Notes: generated from the letters alone by a model not told the origin. A stretch of DNA of 64,000 nt from Aphrophora alni (GCA_963513935.1 OY740772.1:14974098-15038097); one strand, 5' to 3'. Numbered from the stretch's first letter, positions 33,446-45,699 are shown. A program made the numbers and translations.

Positions 33446-34534
33446 GGCCTACATGTGAAAAATGAAAAAAAAAACATAACCTAGTAGCCTAACACCAGTA
33501 AGAAACTAAAGCAAGTATCCTAAAGAAGGAACCCAGGACTAGTCTTCAAAGTCCTAGATTCTTTTCTAATGTTACTTTTAGTTTCAGTTTCCATGGCGAC
33601 TAGGTTTTATGTTTGTCCTTTTAATGTTCTATATTTACCAATTGATATATTGTATTTATTTTCACATATTTATTGTATGCTAAAAAAAATTGGAAACTAT
33701 TTTTTTAATCCAACTTGGATTTTTCACGTAATTGGCAATTTTTTTTATATATGGATCTTCAAGAGTTTGTTTTTTTAAAGAAACATCAGTTGAGAGAAAA
33801 ACAGTAAGAGACAAAAAATGGTTAAAAATATTTAATTATTTAATTTACGCTTAACTCTTGTAATTGCTCTAAAACTGATGTTTTCGAGTAAAAATTCTTA
33901 GAGATCATGAGATCTCGAAATATTTTGTCAAATAAAAATTAGAAATAGGTTTCGGAAAAAAATTCTCATTATGTGCAATAAATATATACAGGGTATATCA
34001 AAATTTTAAAAAAACATGTCTTTTCTGAGTTTTTGACCTCTTCATGTTGATTTTGACCTCTATAAGACGAACATTTTTGTGAAAAATAAAAACATTATAA
34101 ATTTATAACATGATTACGAAGCCTCGTAACATTGTAAACAGAGTTTAATTGACATAAAATATCACATGACGTCCCTACGAAAAGCTGTGTCCTTGTCTAT
34201 CCACAGATTAAGTTAGCAGAGTGTTTAAAAAGCGAATTGGAGATATTTCTCATTATTATCATCATCATAAAACACAGCTATACTAATACCAATAAACAAG
34301 AAATTTTCATTGAGTGATCTATTTATTTTTGAACACCCTGTACTATACTAACAAACACATAAACTTATTAATTAATGAACACTTCAACTAATTTATTCCA
34401 ACTAAAGAGCTTTCAAAAGAGAGGTGACATAAAGCTTCACGACTGATACAAGCAAATTTGTAGTACTATTAAGATTCAATGTTTACACAATAATTACTCC
34501 AAAAGTAGAAAAGAAAATTATATATAGGGATATA
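33446..34534. other. No gene seen
   Basis: The open frame at 33569-33778 is low-complexity and hydrophobic and is not convincing. acagggtatatcaaaa near 33989 and acaccctgtacta near 34337 are terminal words of acagggtg-type repeats and may bound a 350-bp element. Confidence 0.35.
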
Positions 34535-35115
34535 GAGGGTGGCTGATATAAGTGTGAAATTTTTTGTCTTATTTGGGGGGTTTTATAATTTTTACCATCA
34601 ACCATTTTTCCAATATGACGGCCCAACTTTAAAACTCCTTATAGAAATACCTATTTTCATGAAGTTGGTAGATTTTACAAATAATTTTAAGACTTTTTAT
34701 ATTTTTTGATACATTGAACTGTTTAGGAGCTACGGAGCTTCAAATTAGTGAAAAACCAGATATTAGGCGTTTACAAAGGTTAATTTTCAGTACTTAAAAC
34801 AATTGAACTAAGATTAAAAATAAAATGTAGAGTAAAATGTAATACACATTACTATAAAATTGAAAAAACAAGAAAATAATTTCTATTACACCCGTGGCAG
34901 CTATAAAAGTGATAATACCATAAGTGGTAATATTAATTAATTAATTTTTACAATTAACATTTTATATTAGTAATTTTCAGTTAAAAAGATAACCAAGATG
35001 GACCAAAAAACGAATTTAGTTCCACGGCGCCAAATTCCTCTGTTGTCTAAATCACTTTACTTCATGCCGTTTTTGAGAAATTCTCTTCTCTCAATTTAAA
35101 CGACACACCCTGTAT
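34535..35115. mobile_element. Non-autonomous element bounded by agggtg/caccct
   Basis: Starts agagggtggctgatataag and ends acgacacaccctgtattt, with inward-facing agggtg/caccct termini. Interior words (ttgaactgtttaggagctac, acttaaaacaattgaac) recur at 58920-60168 in diverged form. No coding capacity. Confidence 0.5.
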
Positions 35116-35426
35116 TTAAAACATGGCATTACGAGTCATTGACTAGTTTGCTAAAATCTGAAGAACCTTAAAAGATATTTTAGACTCATTCTTCAGCCAG
35201 TAACTATTTGATTTATTGTGACTTTGAATGGAAAAATCCACCAATTGTGTTATCAGAGTTGAACACCCAATGTATGCATGTTTGAAAGGATATGACACAT
35301 TGACCTGTGTGTTTTAGCAAGACAACACTTTCTGTTGTTTCTAGATTTATCGCGGTAAACATTTATAAATAGACATTATTTTTTTTAATGTATTTCCTCT
35401 AAGAGACGTCTAACTACAAAATAATA

Positions 35427-35900
35427 AACATTGCACAGACTTTCTTACTCGCACTCGTCCAAAACCAAACGTCACCAAAAATGTCTTTTCTAAATTAGTC
35501 AATCAAAAAGTGAAAAAGAACCAGCTCTTTTTGAAAAAAATTAAAATTTATATAATTAAATAGGGTCTACACTTGCTCCGTTTGTGTCATAAACACCCCT
35601 ACAGCGCAAATCGACCGTATTTAAGAAAAACTGAAATTTTAATGACAGTCAAAGTTCATTTATTATGTTTGCTAATATTTCCAGAACTGTAATCTTGTTT
35701 AATACTTGCGACTTCGCAAGTGGGTTTGGGCGTTTAATCTTCGAATTTCACTAGAATTTCAACCAAATCGGTTTAGTCAATTTTAAGAAATTATTTTTTT
35801 TGTTACAGCCACGTGACCTATTTGGTTTTTATTAATAATTCACAAATCGCCATTTTTGAAGAAATGACGAGCAATAAGTTTTATTTGTGTTCGTAGAAGC
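35427..35900 (+). repeat. Family G followed by family H
   Basis: 35427-35470 is the family G start (attgcacagactttcttac). 35640-35900 holds aatttcactagaatttcaac and agccacgtgacctattt, the family H order also seen at 57710-57790. Confidence 0.5.
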
Positions 35901-35918
35901 TACACTTCAGCAATCTAT

Positions 35919-36350
<432 letters not shown>

Positions 36351-37250
36351 TATTTCATATATCTGTAATGGTTAAAAAAATATTAAGCCGTACCGGGACT
36401 TATTTAAACACGCGGTATATTTCAAACTCTTCAGCAGCATTCATGAATCTATCCTTATTACAAAAACAGAGAGGCTTCATATGATGGCTAAAATATAACT
36501 ATGATTATTGGCAATAAGATGTTCATAAAATTTTCATTGAATGTTCTGTCCTATGTAAAAGCAATCACAGTCATCTCAGCATATTTTGTATATGCCTGAT
36601 TTTGTTTCAATTATATTATGTTTTTATGTACGGTAGTTTATTTATTATTTACACTCCCATATAATTGTCAATCAAAATGGTGCAAAAACATTGCACGAAC
36701 TTTCTCAGTCACGCATTCCCAAAAACAAATAAATATGGATGCAAAAAATATATACTTTGAAAAAATATATACCATGTTTCTTACCTTAAGTGAATAGGTG
36801 GGAGGGGGGCTTTATGTTTAGTGGCATTCCTTGGAGTGTGTTCAAATTTTCCTGGAGTAGATCTAATAGGAAGCTACTTATTCTTTTGTCGTAATTTGTA
36901 ACCTTATGTAAGTTTATTGTTTATTTTGCTGGGTTCGGTTGGCTGCGGATTTGTCAATTTCTAGCTAATGAAAATTAATTTTATAATGTTTTTCCCCCTT
37001 TTTTTATGTGTATTTCATGTTTAATTTAGATTTAGTATACATTCATTTATACGTTTTACACATAATAAAGCCCCTAGCAGGTTTATAACCTCGGTGCAGT
37101 TTTCTATCTGTTTGTAGTTTTTAGTTTAGTTTTCTCTCTATTGTGTATTTTTGTAAATTTTTGTAAAAAAGAAGAAAACAATATTTCCATTTTGTAATAT
37201 GTAGAAAAGAAATAAACAAATAAAAAATGTGTTTAATAATAATAATAATA
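36351..37250. other. No gene; family G fragment
   Basis: 36672-36720 has ggtgcaaaaacattgcacga and ctttctcagtcacgc (family G). Nothing else recognised. Confidence 0.4.
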
Positions 37251-37600
37251 ATTTTCAAAATCTATCCTCCATTTTCCAATATTGAAATTTCTTATGGAAA
37301 CCCCTATTTTTTTATGATGATTTCCAATGGAAAAATGTGATTTAAACACTTTTTTTATTCGTTGTGTTTTTTTTTGTTTCATAAACGTAACCGCTAGAGC
37401 AATGAAAGTCAATATGACGTAACAGAGTGCCTTTAGCGGGTAAATGATTAAGTTTATATAAACAAAACAAACAATAAAAAAGTCTTAAAAATACATTTTC
37501 TATCTGAAATTATCATACAATATAGGGGTTTCCATAAAAAAAATTCAAGTTGGGTGCCATATTGGAAAATAAAGGACAAATTTTGAAAATATGATTACCC
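37251..37600. mobile_element. Foldback element
   Basis: attttcaaaatctatcctcc ... ttccaatatt ... tatggaaacccctat (37251-37310) is inverted at 37520-37600 (ataggggtttccata ... catattggaaaataaag). Confidence 0.7.
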
Positions 37601-37679
37601 CAAAAAATGTCACGTAAAAGTATAGAGAGGCCTTTGTTAGAAGTAAGCTGTCGATATATTGTTAAAAAGTTAGCTATTG

Positions 37680-38785
37680 GTTCACTTTAGGTGTTTCCTA
37701 ACTTGTCCTTATTGTTCCTTCATTAAAAGAAGCCAAAAACAAAACGACTAGGGGTCTATCTCGTTTCGTCGTCCTAAAAACCGCTCAACAGAATTAAACC
37801 AAATTTAGGTGTATTTTTGCTATTCTTAGATTCAGTTACTATATTTAGTTTCATTATTGTAACCCGACTCGTTTCAAAATGGCGGTCATTCATAAGTTTT
37901 AAATTGAAATAATTCTAAAACTAGCTATTTTACAACGACAAAACATCAAGAACATCTTTTTTCAGTAATTTTTATGACAAATCCATAATTCCCTTTGCTT
38001 TTAAAATTGAGTGAAATATATTTGCATTTCTTGTACGACCATGTTCTTGGCTTGCAAAGTTTTTATTTCAAAATGTTAATTGTTGTACTGTAAAAAACAG
38101 CTGGTTTCATTGTTGATACATTAACAATAGACTGGTCAGCTGATTACTTGTAATAATAACAGTGAATTTGTTAAATTTCTGCCATCAATAATACCTTCAA
38201 TTTTCATATTTATTTATTTAATTACAAAGGCATTTTTCTACTACTAGAATTTCAGTTGATAAACAGTTACTGTTAATAGATAAATGTGAATATAACGTCA
38301 ATTAAAATTTTACATTAAAAACAATTTCATTAATTCATTCCATTGGCCAATTCTGAAGAGGACAAGAACATGGTCTTCCACAATCGGATAAGAAACTCCA
38401 AATCTCGTTTATTTTTCACCCAGTTTTAAAAATAAAAGCAACTATGGATTTGTCATAAAATATATTAACATAAGCTGTTCTTGTAATTTTTTTTTTAAAT
38501 CGCTAGTTTTAGTGATATTTCAAATTAAAAGTTTTGAATATCCATTATTTTGAAATGAGTCGCGTTACAATACTAACTAACTAACATACTAACTGAAACT
38601 ATCAATAGCAATAAGGCACCCAAATTTAGATCAATTTTGTAGATCCGTTTTTTAATCACTTGTTTTTTGGAATAATCAGATAAAGACGGACAACAAAACG
38701 AGATAGACCTTGGTTGTATTTAGGTTTATGGCTTCTTTTTACTCCAGTTTATGACGACGAGAGTTCGGAAACACCCTGTATATAA
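37680..38785. mobile_element. Foldback family K element, arms about 370-400 bp
   Basis: The left arm has ggtgtttcctaac, aaaagaagcc, ggtctatctcgtttcgt, aaccaaatttaggt and tttcaaaatggcgg. The right arm carries all of these inverted: ttattttgaaatgag, acccaaatttagatca, acgagatagacc, ggcttcttttta, ending ggaaacaccctgtat. The centre is near 38060-38355. There is no protein; a solo arm lies at 17490. Confidence 0.8.
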
Positions 38786-38869
38786 AGGCCTTGCATAGCT
38801 TGTGCCATAAACACGTTTTTAGAGTAAATCTTAATTGACTAAAATCGATGTTTTAATAACAGCAGTCAA

Positions 38870-39290
38870 GATTCATTTTTCGTATTTTTTCAATTATTGT
38901 TCAGCCATATTTTTGACTGGTGATTTGGCACACGAGTTGTCATCATTAATGTCCACATTTCACTAAAATTTCAACGAAATCGGTAGAACTGATTTTGAGA
39001 AACTACGTATTTTCAAACAACCCTACGAATGATATTTTAGTTTCCTACACATAACTCATGAACCGTCACGTTTGGCTATTACACTGAACAAGCTTTGATC
39101 AAAAACGTTGGAACCGATTTTGAAAAATCGTATTTTGATTTTTCTTGTCAAATATCAGGAAATTTGTAATTATATAAAAATAATCAGGTATAAACTTCCC
39201 AAGATATGGTCTTATTATGCGCGCCTACCAAATTTAATTAAAACCGGCTAGTATTTGTGGAGGTGTGTGAATAACTTCCTACTGTCACAT
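38870..39290 (+). repeat. Dispersed family H, long copy
   Basis: Ordered words: aatgtccacatttcacta, aaatttcaacgaaatcggta, gattttgagaaact, gaaccgattttgaaaaatcg, cccaagatatgg, taccaaatttaattaaaacc. The same order appears at 52450, 57620 and 58640. No open frame and no terminal repeats were defined. Confidence 0.55.
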
Positions 39291-39742
39291 TTATAAGGTC
39301 ATAGTACGTACTACAAGTCACAGTTCCAGGGATTGTATTCAAATTATTATCTCACAATTGAAATTCTTTTAAGAACATGTTTTAACAGCAGGAAATGAAA
39401 TAGAAGAATAATAAATGATGAAAGCATTCAGGTTAGGTTAGCTCTAGGCTGTCCAACTGGATATGAAGTCCAGTCATTGTTGATATTTATTACAACGAGA
39501 AGAAAGGACTGCTTAGGTGATGAGAAATAACAACTCTGAAACTGCCAACATTATAACCTGATAAAATATGTTTCAGGAGAGGGAAAATTATCAACAATAG
39601 TCACATCCCCCCCCCCAGATTTTCTACTGTAAGATTTTTTTACAGTGTATATTTTGGTGTACCGAATAAAATAGACATTTTCATTGTCGGCTTTTTATTT
39701 TTTTAATGGTGTGAAAATTTAAAAATCAGATATTTAGTAATA

Positions 39743-40175
39743 ACTTTGTAAATATATTTGTTATTACTGTCCCTAATAACCAAGTTAAAGGACACGAAAT
39801 TTACAAATAAAATGACGTATCCAAAAGTTTTGTAAGTCTAATAGTTTGACAGGAAAACGCGATTGAAAAGTGTACGCCTCTAAAATAATTTTGCAATTAA
39901 GAGAAATAAGTTAGGTTAGGTTAGGTTTGGTTACGTTAGGTTATGTTCGGACCAATACGGAAATTAAAAAAACTTTGTAAATATAAAAAGTAATCCTTAA
40001 TAACAAAGTTAAAGGACACGAAATTTACACATAAAAATGACGTATCCAAAAGTTGTCTAAGTTTAATAGTTTGACAGAAAAACGCGATTGTAAAGCGTAC
40101 GCCACTAAAATAATTTTCCGTTTAAGAGAAATAAGTTAGGTTAGGTTAGGTTATGTTCGGACCAATATGGAAATT
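39743..40175 (+). repeat. Two-copy tandem duplication (~228 bp) with TTAGG runs
   Basis: Units start aactttgtaaatata at 39743 and about 39970. Both contain aagttaaaggacacgaaatt, atgacgtatccaaaagtt, tagtttgacag and a ggttaggttagg run, ending ttatgttcggaccaata. Confidence 0.9.
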
Positions 40176-40520
40176 AACGAGGAAAACTTTAGGATAAAAT
40201 TGTGTGTTTTAATTCTTTTTTGATAGTTTGTGATATTTCAAAATTATTTTTATTTATTTTCAAACTCTGCAGCTTGAAAGTCATTCCACTGATAGCTCCG
40301 CATATGATTCGCAATTTTCACGCGGGGTAAAGTCACTGGACCAAATTCAAGAGTTTCGCCCTGTTGAGTCTTCGTTCAAAATCTCTGTTTTACAGCATTT
40401 AGTTTGAGAACTACTAGATAACTGTACTAACTTAGTTGCAATATTTAAAATCAAGAGACATTAAGATAAATAAAAACTCACATGTAAAATTTCACAAATC
40501 AACTTATATTGTAAAAGCTG

Positions 40521-40542
40521 TTTCGCAATTAAGCATCTTCAG
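40521..40542 (-). ncRNA. Hammerhead-like module 3' of the PLE endonuclease frame
   Basis: Minus strand: CTGAAGA, TGC-ttaatt-GC hairpin, GAAAC. The core box matches CTGANGA exactly. It lies 235 bp downstream of the stop codon of the GIY-YIG frame on the same strand, which ties this module class to Penelope-like elements. The stem is short (2-3 bp). Confidence 0.6.
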
Positions 40543-40776
40543 ACAACTATGAACTAAAATTTACAAAATCCAACTTAAGTACCAACCTAACTAAGTAAGT
40601 GGGGGGATGGAATGCAAGGAAAATAACTGAGCCAGGATTACTTGAGAAGGTAAATGACCTGACAGGATGTGTGACAATGGGTTTTCATAAAGGAAATGGG
40701 TTAAATACTTGTTCATTGGGGTTGGAAGCATGGCATTTGAGAACAGATCTGTTGATTTCAAAAACTTGGAAATAAT

Positions 40777-41082
40777 TTAATTTTCTACTTTTTTGTTCAA
40801 TATGCAAAACTTTGCATTTTTAATGGGATATAAACCACAATCTAATAAATGGTTAGCAAAATTTGAATCTGTTTTACCATACTTCCAACAATGCACTTGT
40901 TCTTTACATCTAATTTTAATTGATCTACCTGTTTGACCTGTGTATTCACTATTACATTCATTACAATTTACTTTGTCTACAGTTGTTGACAAAGTGGCAT
41001 TTTGTTCATTTAAATTAGTTTGCAAAACAGCTGATTTCTCAACAGTTTCACTTTGCCCACTACTTTGCCCATTACTTTGCAC
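40777..41082 (-). pseudogene. Penelope-like element GIY-YIG endonuclease fragment (101 codons)
   Basis: Residues 38-90 read VNCNECNSEYTGQTGRSIKI and R.KEQ.., ending NFANHLLDCGLYPI. This is the GIY-YIG endonuclease of Penelope-like retroelements: CxxC, Y(I/T)GQTGRS with the catalytic Arg region, a (K)E(Q/H) Glu region, and the xFAxHLxxxGH tail (here GL instead of GH). In complete elements it follows a reverse transcriptase; no reverse transcriptase remains upstream. Residues 1-37 (SNGQSSGQSETVEK...) are encoded by a dispersed repeat whose second copy is at 47711. The homology break falls at about 40971, next to Lys-Val, suggesting a 5'-truncated insertion fused to older DNA. Non-functional as an element; expression is unlikely. 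Confidence 0.85.
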
Positions 41083-41755
41083 ACTACTTTGCTCACTCCG
41101 AATGGCAACCGAACAAAACGAAATTTAGGTTAAGTTTATTTGAATTGATTTATAATATACAGGAAATGTCCCGTATGTAGGTTAGATTGATTCTTACATG
41201 TAAAATAACATAAATAAACAACAAAACAACGTTTTAAAGTTGAAAAATGAAGTATTTATTCATGAAGATGATTGACAGTGTATGTATATGGAGAGTATTT
41301 TTCGTTTGCCGAGTTTTGAAGTTGGCAATCCCGTTTCCTCAACAATACACCTAAGTTATTTGTAATATTCATAAATAACCTCAGTTTTGACGTGAGAATT
41401 TCTACTCAGTTTTGATGTGTTGTTTAGCACTACTACTATGTTTTGTGTAGTTAGTTTTAAAATATGAACAGTTCAGATTTTAAAATAATCTGAAAAATAA
41501 GAAAAATGCGCTTATTAAAGATCGAATTGTAAGTGATTGTTCGTTTGAACACTATTGTATTAAATTAATGTTTTATTAAATTGTGTTACTGCTGAAGTAT
41601 GTTTTTTATTTGTCACAAAATAACAACTCTAGACAAAGTATAATGTGCAATTCGCGAGCAAAGTGTCTTTTGCTCGGCAAGCCTCGTGCATCAACATTTT
41701 TCTCTCGTTTAAAAAAGTGCCACTTTGCTCACTAGTTGCACAAATAACTATTGAT
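40971..41755 (-). repeat. Dispersed repeat R, copy 1
   Basis: Homologous to 47711-48340 along its length. It contains a 12-bp repeat of ctttgcccacta/cccattactttg type (one unit more than copy 2), a ~155-bp segment absent from copy 2 (41399-41550), and a terminal region (41650-41750) with an inverted-repeat-flanked core. Strand is arbitrary, set by the open frame. Confidence 0.85.
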
Positions 41756-41812
41756 ACACCACTTTACATGTGAGTTATTATTTACCTTAATATGGAGTTA
41801 ACAATTTGTATG

Positions 41813-42110
41813 GCTTACTGTTAATGTGACAATTGAATCTGGATTTTTTTATCTCGCAAAAGTTAACGACTTAACTGTACATACTGTATAGAACTTACTT
41901 TATTTGTCATTTATTGCTGCTTACATCTCGGAAAAATTATAAGGCTTTTGTTAATGTGTGACAATTGGGTCTGAATCATTATCTCGCAAAAGTTAACGAC
42001 TTAACTGCACATACTGTAGAGCGCTTAATTTATTTGTCATTCATTGCTTACATCTCGCAAACGATAGCGGGTTATCTGACTTATTGTTAATGTATGACAT
42101 ATGGGAGCTT
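41813..42110 (+). repeat. Tandem repeat, ~132 bp, about 2.2 copies
   Basis: gttaatgtg(tg)acaatt and atctcgcaaaagttaacgac recur at 41823/41951 and 41850/41981; a partial third starts near 42083. Confidence 0.85.
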
Positions 42111-42137
42111 AGATATTCTAAGTTCAACACAGTATAA

Positions 42138-42335
42138 AACAAAACGTCGGCCGCAAGAAGGCCATGCGAAAATACCAACGACAGAAATCGAAGGGCATTG
42201 AGTCGTGAAGTAAACCAACAGGTTCAAGTTTTTGATGCCAACATGAAGCTCAGACCTCAACATTATTTAATTGGACTTTCATTTGATATTAACAATCCAT
42301 ATTTTGATGCAGGTGGTCTTTCTTATGAATTATAG
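42138..42335 (+). other. Unassigned coding-like stretch, 65 codons, no initial ATG
   Basis: Bounded by TAA at 42135 and TAG at 42333. It contains ENTNDRNRRALSREVNQQVQ and PQHYLIGLSFDINNPYFDAG. The residue mix is protein-like and unlike the lysine/phenylalanine-rich noise around it. I do not recognise it. It could be a transposon exon, a viral-like relic or a real 3' exon. Confidence 0.3.
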
Positions 42336-42339
42336 TGTT

Positions 42340-43388
42340 TTGATGAAATAATAACACAAATGTATTCAAAACTCATAAAATTCTCAACTAGAAACGACTC
42401 GTTTATATAGTTTAAAAAACAAAATGATTGAAAGCACCCAGCAACGGTTTATATTAAACCTACGTCAAACTCGAAATATACGCCTCAAAAAAGTAGCCTC
42501 CAGTAAAAAAATTTGATAAGTTTGTAATTTTCTAGGTATGAAGCATGGAAAAATATGATTAAATAACATCTAAATTGCTGCACCTCCACAATGCATTTCT
42601 TTATTAATTGGAAAGTAAACAAGACAAGAAATTTAAGTCAGGTATTACTAGTACAACTTTTTTCAGGCAAATACTAGTTTACACTTTTACCTAACGATCC
42701 AAAAACAACAGAAACTAGTTTTGACAAAATTGTATATAATTGGAAAAGTTGAATTATACGGTAGCCATTTTAAATTGAAAAGAAAGAAAATCGTTTATTC
42801 CTTATTCTATTGTTACAATATATTTTTTTTTGTAATAGCTAGGAATTACTTCACTCATTATATCCAGTAGTGATAGCTGGAATATTAAGCTATTTACAAA
42901 TTTTTTACAGTTTTTTTTTTTAATTTAGAAACTGTATGGCGTGCCTTCTGCAGCGTGTTCTTTACATTAACTACATACAGCTTGTTTACTACAACATACT
43001 ACTTCCCTAAAATTACTTAATTAAACAGATTGAGTTTGAATAAAAAATTTAATATTAAGTATTATATAATAATAGAATTAAAGAAAAAACTTAAAATTAA
43101 GCAAAATTCTTACTTGTTACAAGGTTATTAAAACAGGTGTTTGAAGTGGCCGTTATTCTATTCCTGGACAAGCAGGAGTCTTTCCTCTATGCTACGCGCG
43201 GTATTTCTTAACGTGTTGACATTTATCTCAGCTACGTTTTGAATAATTGATTCTTTCAGTACTTACAATTGAATGTTTTCCTGGTTCCTTGATGTTTCAA
43301 ACGGAACCGATGGTATCAAACTTACTAACAAGCTTTTTATAAGCGACTACAATGAACGCTCCGTCCTTCAAATCGTCCTAATATTTTC
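42340..43388. other. No gene seen
   Basis: AT-rich DNA without recognised features. Confidence 0.4.
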
Positions 43389-43925
43389 GAACAATGCGAT
43401 GCAGAAATTAGTCAACAATGAGAAAACTCGTTGCTATGGCAACAGATAAATAGAAATAAAAATAACAGCTGATGTGTTAATAAAGCCCAATTATATTTGC
43501 ATACAATAAAGAGTTTTTCACGCAAATTGGACAACAAATAACGAAACCACAAGAATTTTAAGTATTAACTTACTTTTGAAAGATCAGGTATATCCCAAAT
43601 CAATAAGCTAAATTGCTAGTTAAAAAAAAAAAAAAAACAACTTCCATGGTCGTTAGTGATTATTAAAAATAAATTAACCCAATAATTATTTTTAATTGAT
43701 CACTTGGATAACTAATGTTTTAGAACAATGCGATGCAGAATTAGTCAACAATGAGAAAACTCGTTGCTATGGTAACACATAAATAGCAATGAAAATAACA
43801 GCTGATGTTTTAATAAATCCCAATTATATCCGCATTCAATAAAGAGTTTTTCTCGGAGACTGGACAATAAATAACGAAAACACAACCATTTAAAGGTTTA
43901 ACTTACTTTTAAAAGATCTAGTAAA
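43389..43925 (+). repeat. Direct repeat pair, ~205 bp units
   Basis: Units at 43389-43595 and 43723-43925 share aacaatgcgatgcagaa, gagaaaactcgttgctatgg, aaataacagctgatgt and caataaagagttttt. They are separated by about 130 bp with an A-rich run. Confidence 0.9.
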
Positions 43926-44025
43926 CAATCACAGCTACTTTTTTCCTATAGCTCTGGTTTCCTTTATTTAATTACTTGTTATTATTATTTTTAGTTTCTA
44001 ACACGTTCCATAGCTACTTTGTTAG

Positions 44026-44085
44026 CACTTGATAACGGTTGTTGATTCACAGTCTCAAAACGTCACGTATAAACATAAATAATCG
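44026..44085 (+). ncRNA. Hammerhead-like PLE tail module, decayed
   Basis: cTTGATAACGG, ttgttgattcacag, tctcAAAACG. The GAAAC box is changed to AAAAC and the hairpin is weak. Confidence 0.4.
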
Positions 44086-44130
44086 CATTGGACGTTTAAA
44101 ACACTATGAACAATTCATCACTATCCAATT

Positions 44131-45406
44131 AGTAGAGGGAAATTTGTCAAACAATTGTGAGAAGTGAACTGGGAAGTTGAATTTTTTTCTTCTTTTTGTA
44201 CATGCTACCACTCAGTAGCATGTATATGTTCCCACTGAGGAAACCGAAAAAATAGCAAAATCGGACTGGAGCTTCACTAGAAAAGTGCATTTTTGATGAA
44301 TTTTTTGTGCATCGCTACTCTGCATCTCCGGCTCTACGGGGTCGTATAAAAATAAAAAATTTAAAATACTCGAAAATGAATGAACTATCGAAATGGCAGG
44401 GTATAGTAACATTAACCTCAAACAATTCGAATTTCTGCATTTAAGATTTTTTCACTAATAATGAAACAAATAGAGTAAAAATGATCAAATCTTCACGAAA
44501 ATTAGACAAAATATACACTAGAAATCGGTAGTCAAAGTTCCAAAACAAATTTTCAATTTTACTCCACAGTTGGCCATTTTCGAAAAAAAATTAAAGGATT
44601 GTAGCCTAATTTAATGAGAAGTGGTCGTACAGTAAACAAATTTTTTTAATTGTCAGTTTTTTACCTACTTTCTAGTGAACATATCCAAGAATTTGTTTAT
44701 CAAGATAAAGTGCACCTTTTTTAATTTAAAAAAATTGGTTTTCGTATATACTGTATCCAGATCTCTGTAAAATTTTATTTAAATGACACTCTCAATCAAA
44801 TAATTTACTGGAAAAAAATGTTTTAATTAAAAAATGGCACTTTAATGATAAACAAATTCTTGCATATATTCACTCTAATAAAGTAAATTAGAAACTGACC
44901 ATTAAAAAAGGTTTACTCTACGACCACTTCTCATTAAATTACAATTTTTCAATTTTTTCGAGAAAATGGCCAACTATGACCATAGAAATCCTTTTTTTTT
45001 CCTTCTTCTTTTTTTTTTCACATTTGATCACTTATTTTTAGTGTAAAGGCACATAATTTGTCCAATTTTCGTCAAGATCTGATGATTCTTACCCCATTTG
45101 TTGTATTATTAGTGAAAAAAATCTTAAATCCAGAAATTCAAATTTTTTGAGGTTAGGAAGTAATCTTAATGTCACTATGCCCTACCATTTCCATAGTCTC
45201 TTCTTTTCCGAATATTATTATTTTTTATTTTTTTCTACGAGCTATAAAGCTGGAGATATTAAAAAAATAATGTAGCAATGCACTCAAAATGCACTTTTCT
45301 AGCGAAGCTCCAGTCGGATTTTGCTAATTTTTCGGCTTCCCATTCAGTTCGATGTACAAAAAGAAAGAAAAATCAACTTCCCAGTTACATCATTTTCCCT
45401 CTATTA
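44131..45406. mobile_element. Large foldback element, 1.28 kb, arms ~600 bp
   Basis: tagagggaaa ... aactgggaagttga at the left is inverted at the right (tcaacttcccagtt ... ttccctcta). Along the arms gactggagcttc, gaaaagtgcattttt, cactaataat, ttggccattttc, atgagaagtggtcgta and caagaatttgtttatca all recur inverted. The centre is near 44730-44800. No conserved open frame; the frame at 44212-44421 is incidental. Confidence 0.9.
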
Positions 45407-45449
45407 AATAATTTGATGGAACAAAAACTTTAACACAAATTCTCAAAAT

Positions 45450-45505
45450 AGTACGTTTACTTATTTGTACGCGTTTCAACGACAAAGTAGCCATCTTCAG
45501 TGATG
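45450..45505 (-). ncRNA. Hammerhead-like PLE tail module
   Basis: Minus strand: CTGAAGA (45494-45500), GGCTAC/GTCGTT-type imperfect hairpin, GAAAC (45473-45477), CGCGTAC, then a GTAC...GTAC second hairpin. The core box is an exact CTGANGA match. Confidence 0.55.
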
Positions 45506-45699
45506 CTAGAGCTACAATAACTTGACACTATCTTATAAATAAATATTGACCTTTACTTGTGAGATAGTATACTTGATAGGATAAAACTAATTAGTGTTCA
45601 AGCTTTATTCTGTACATCTCACGAGTCAAGCTCAATGTTTATTTACTAATCTAATAACTTTAAAAACAGAAAAAAAATCAAAACTTCTGTATGAATGTG

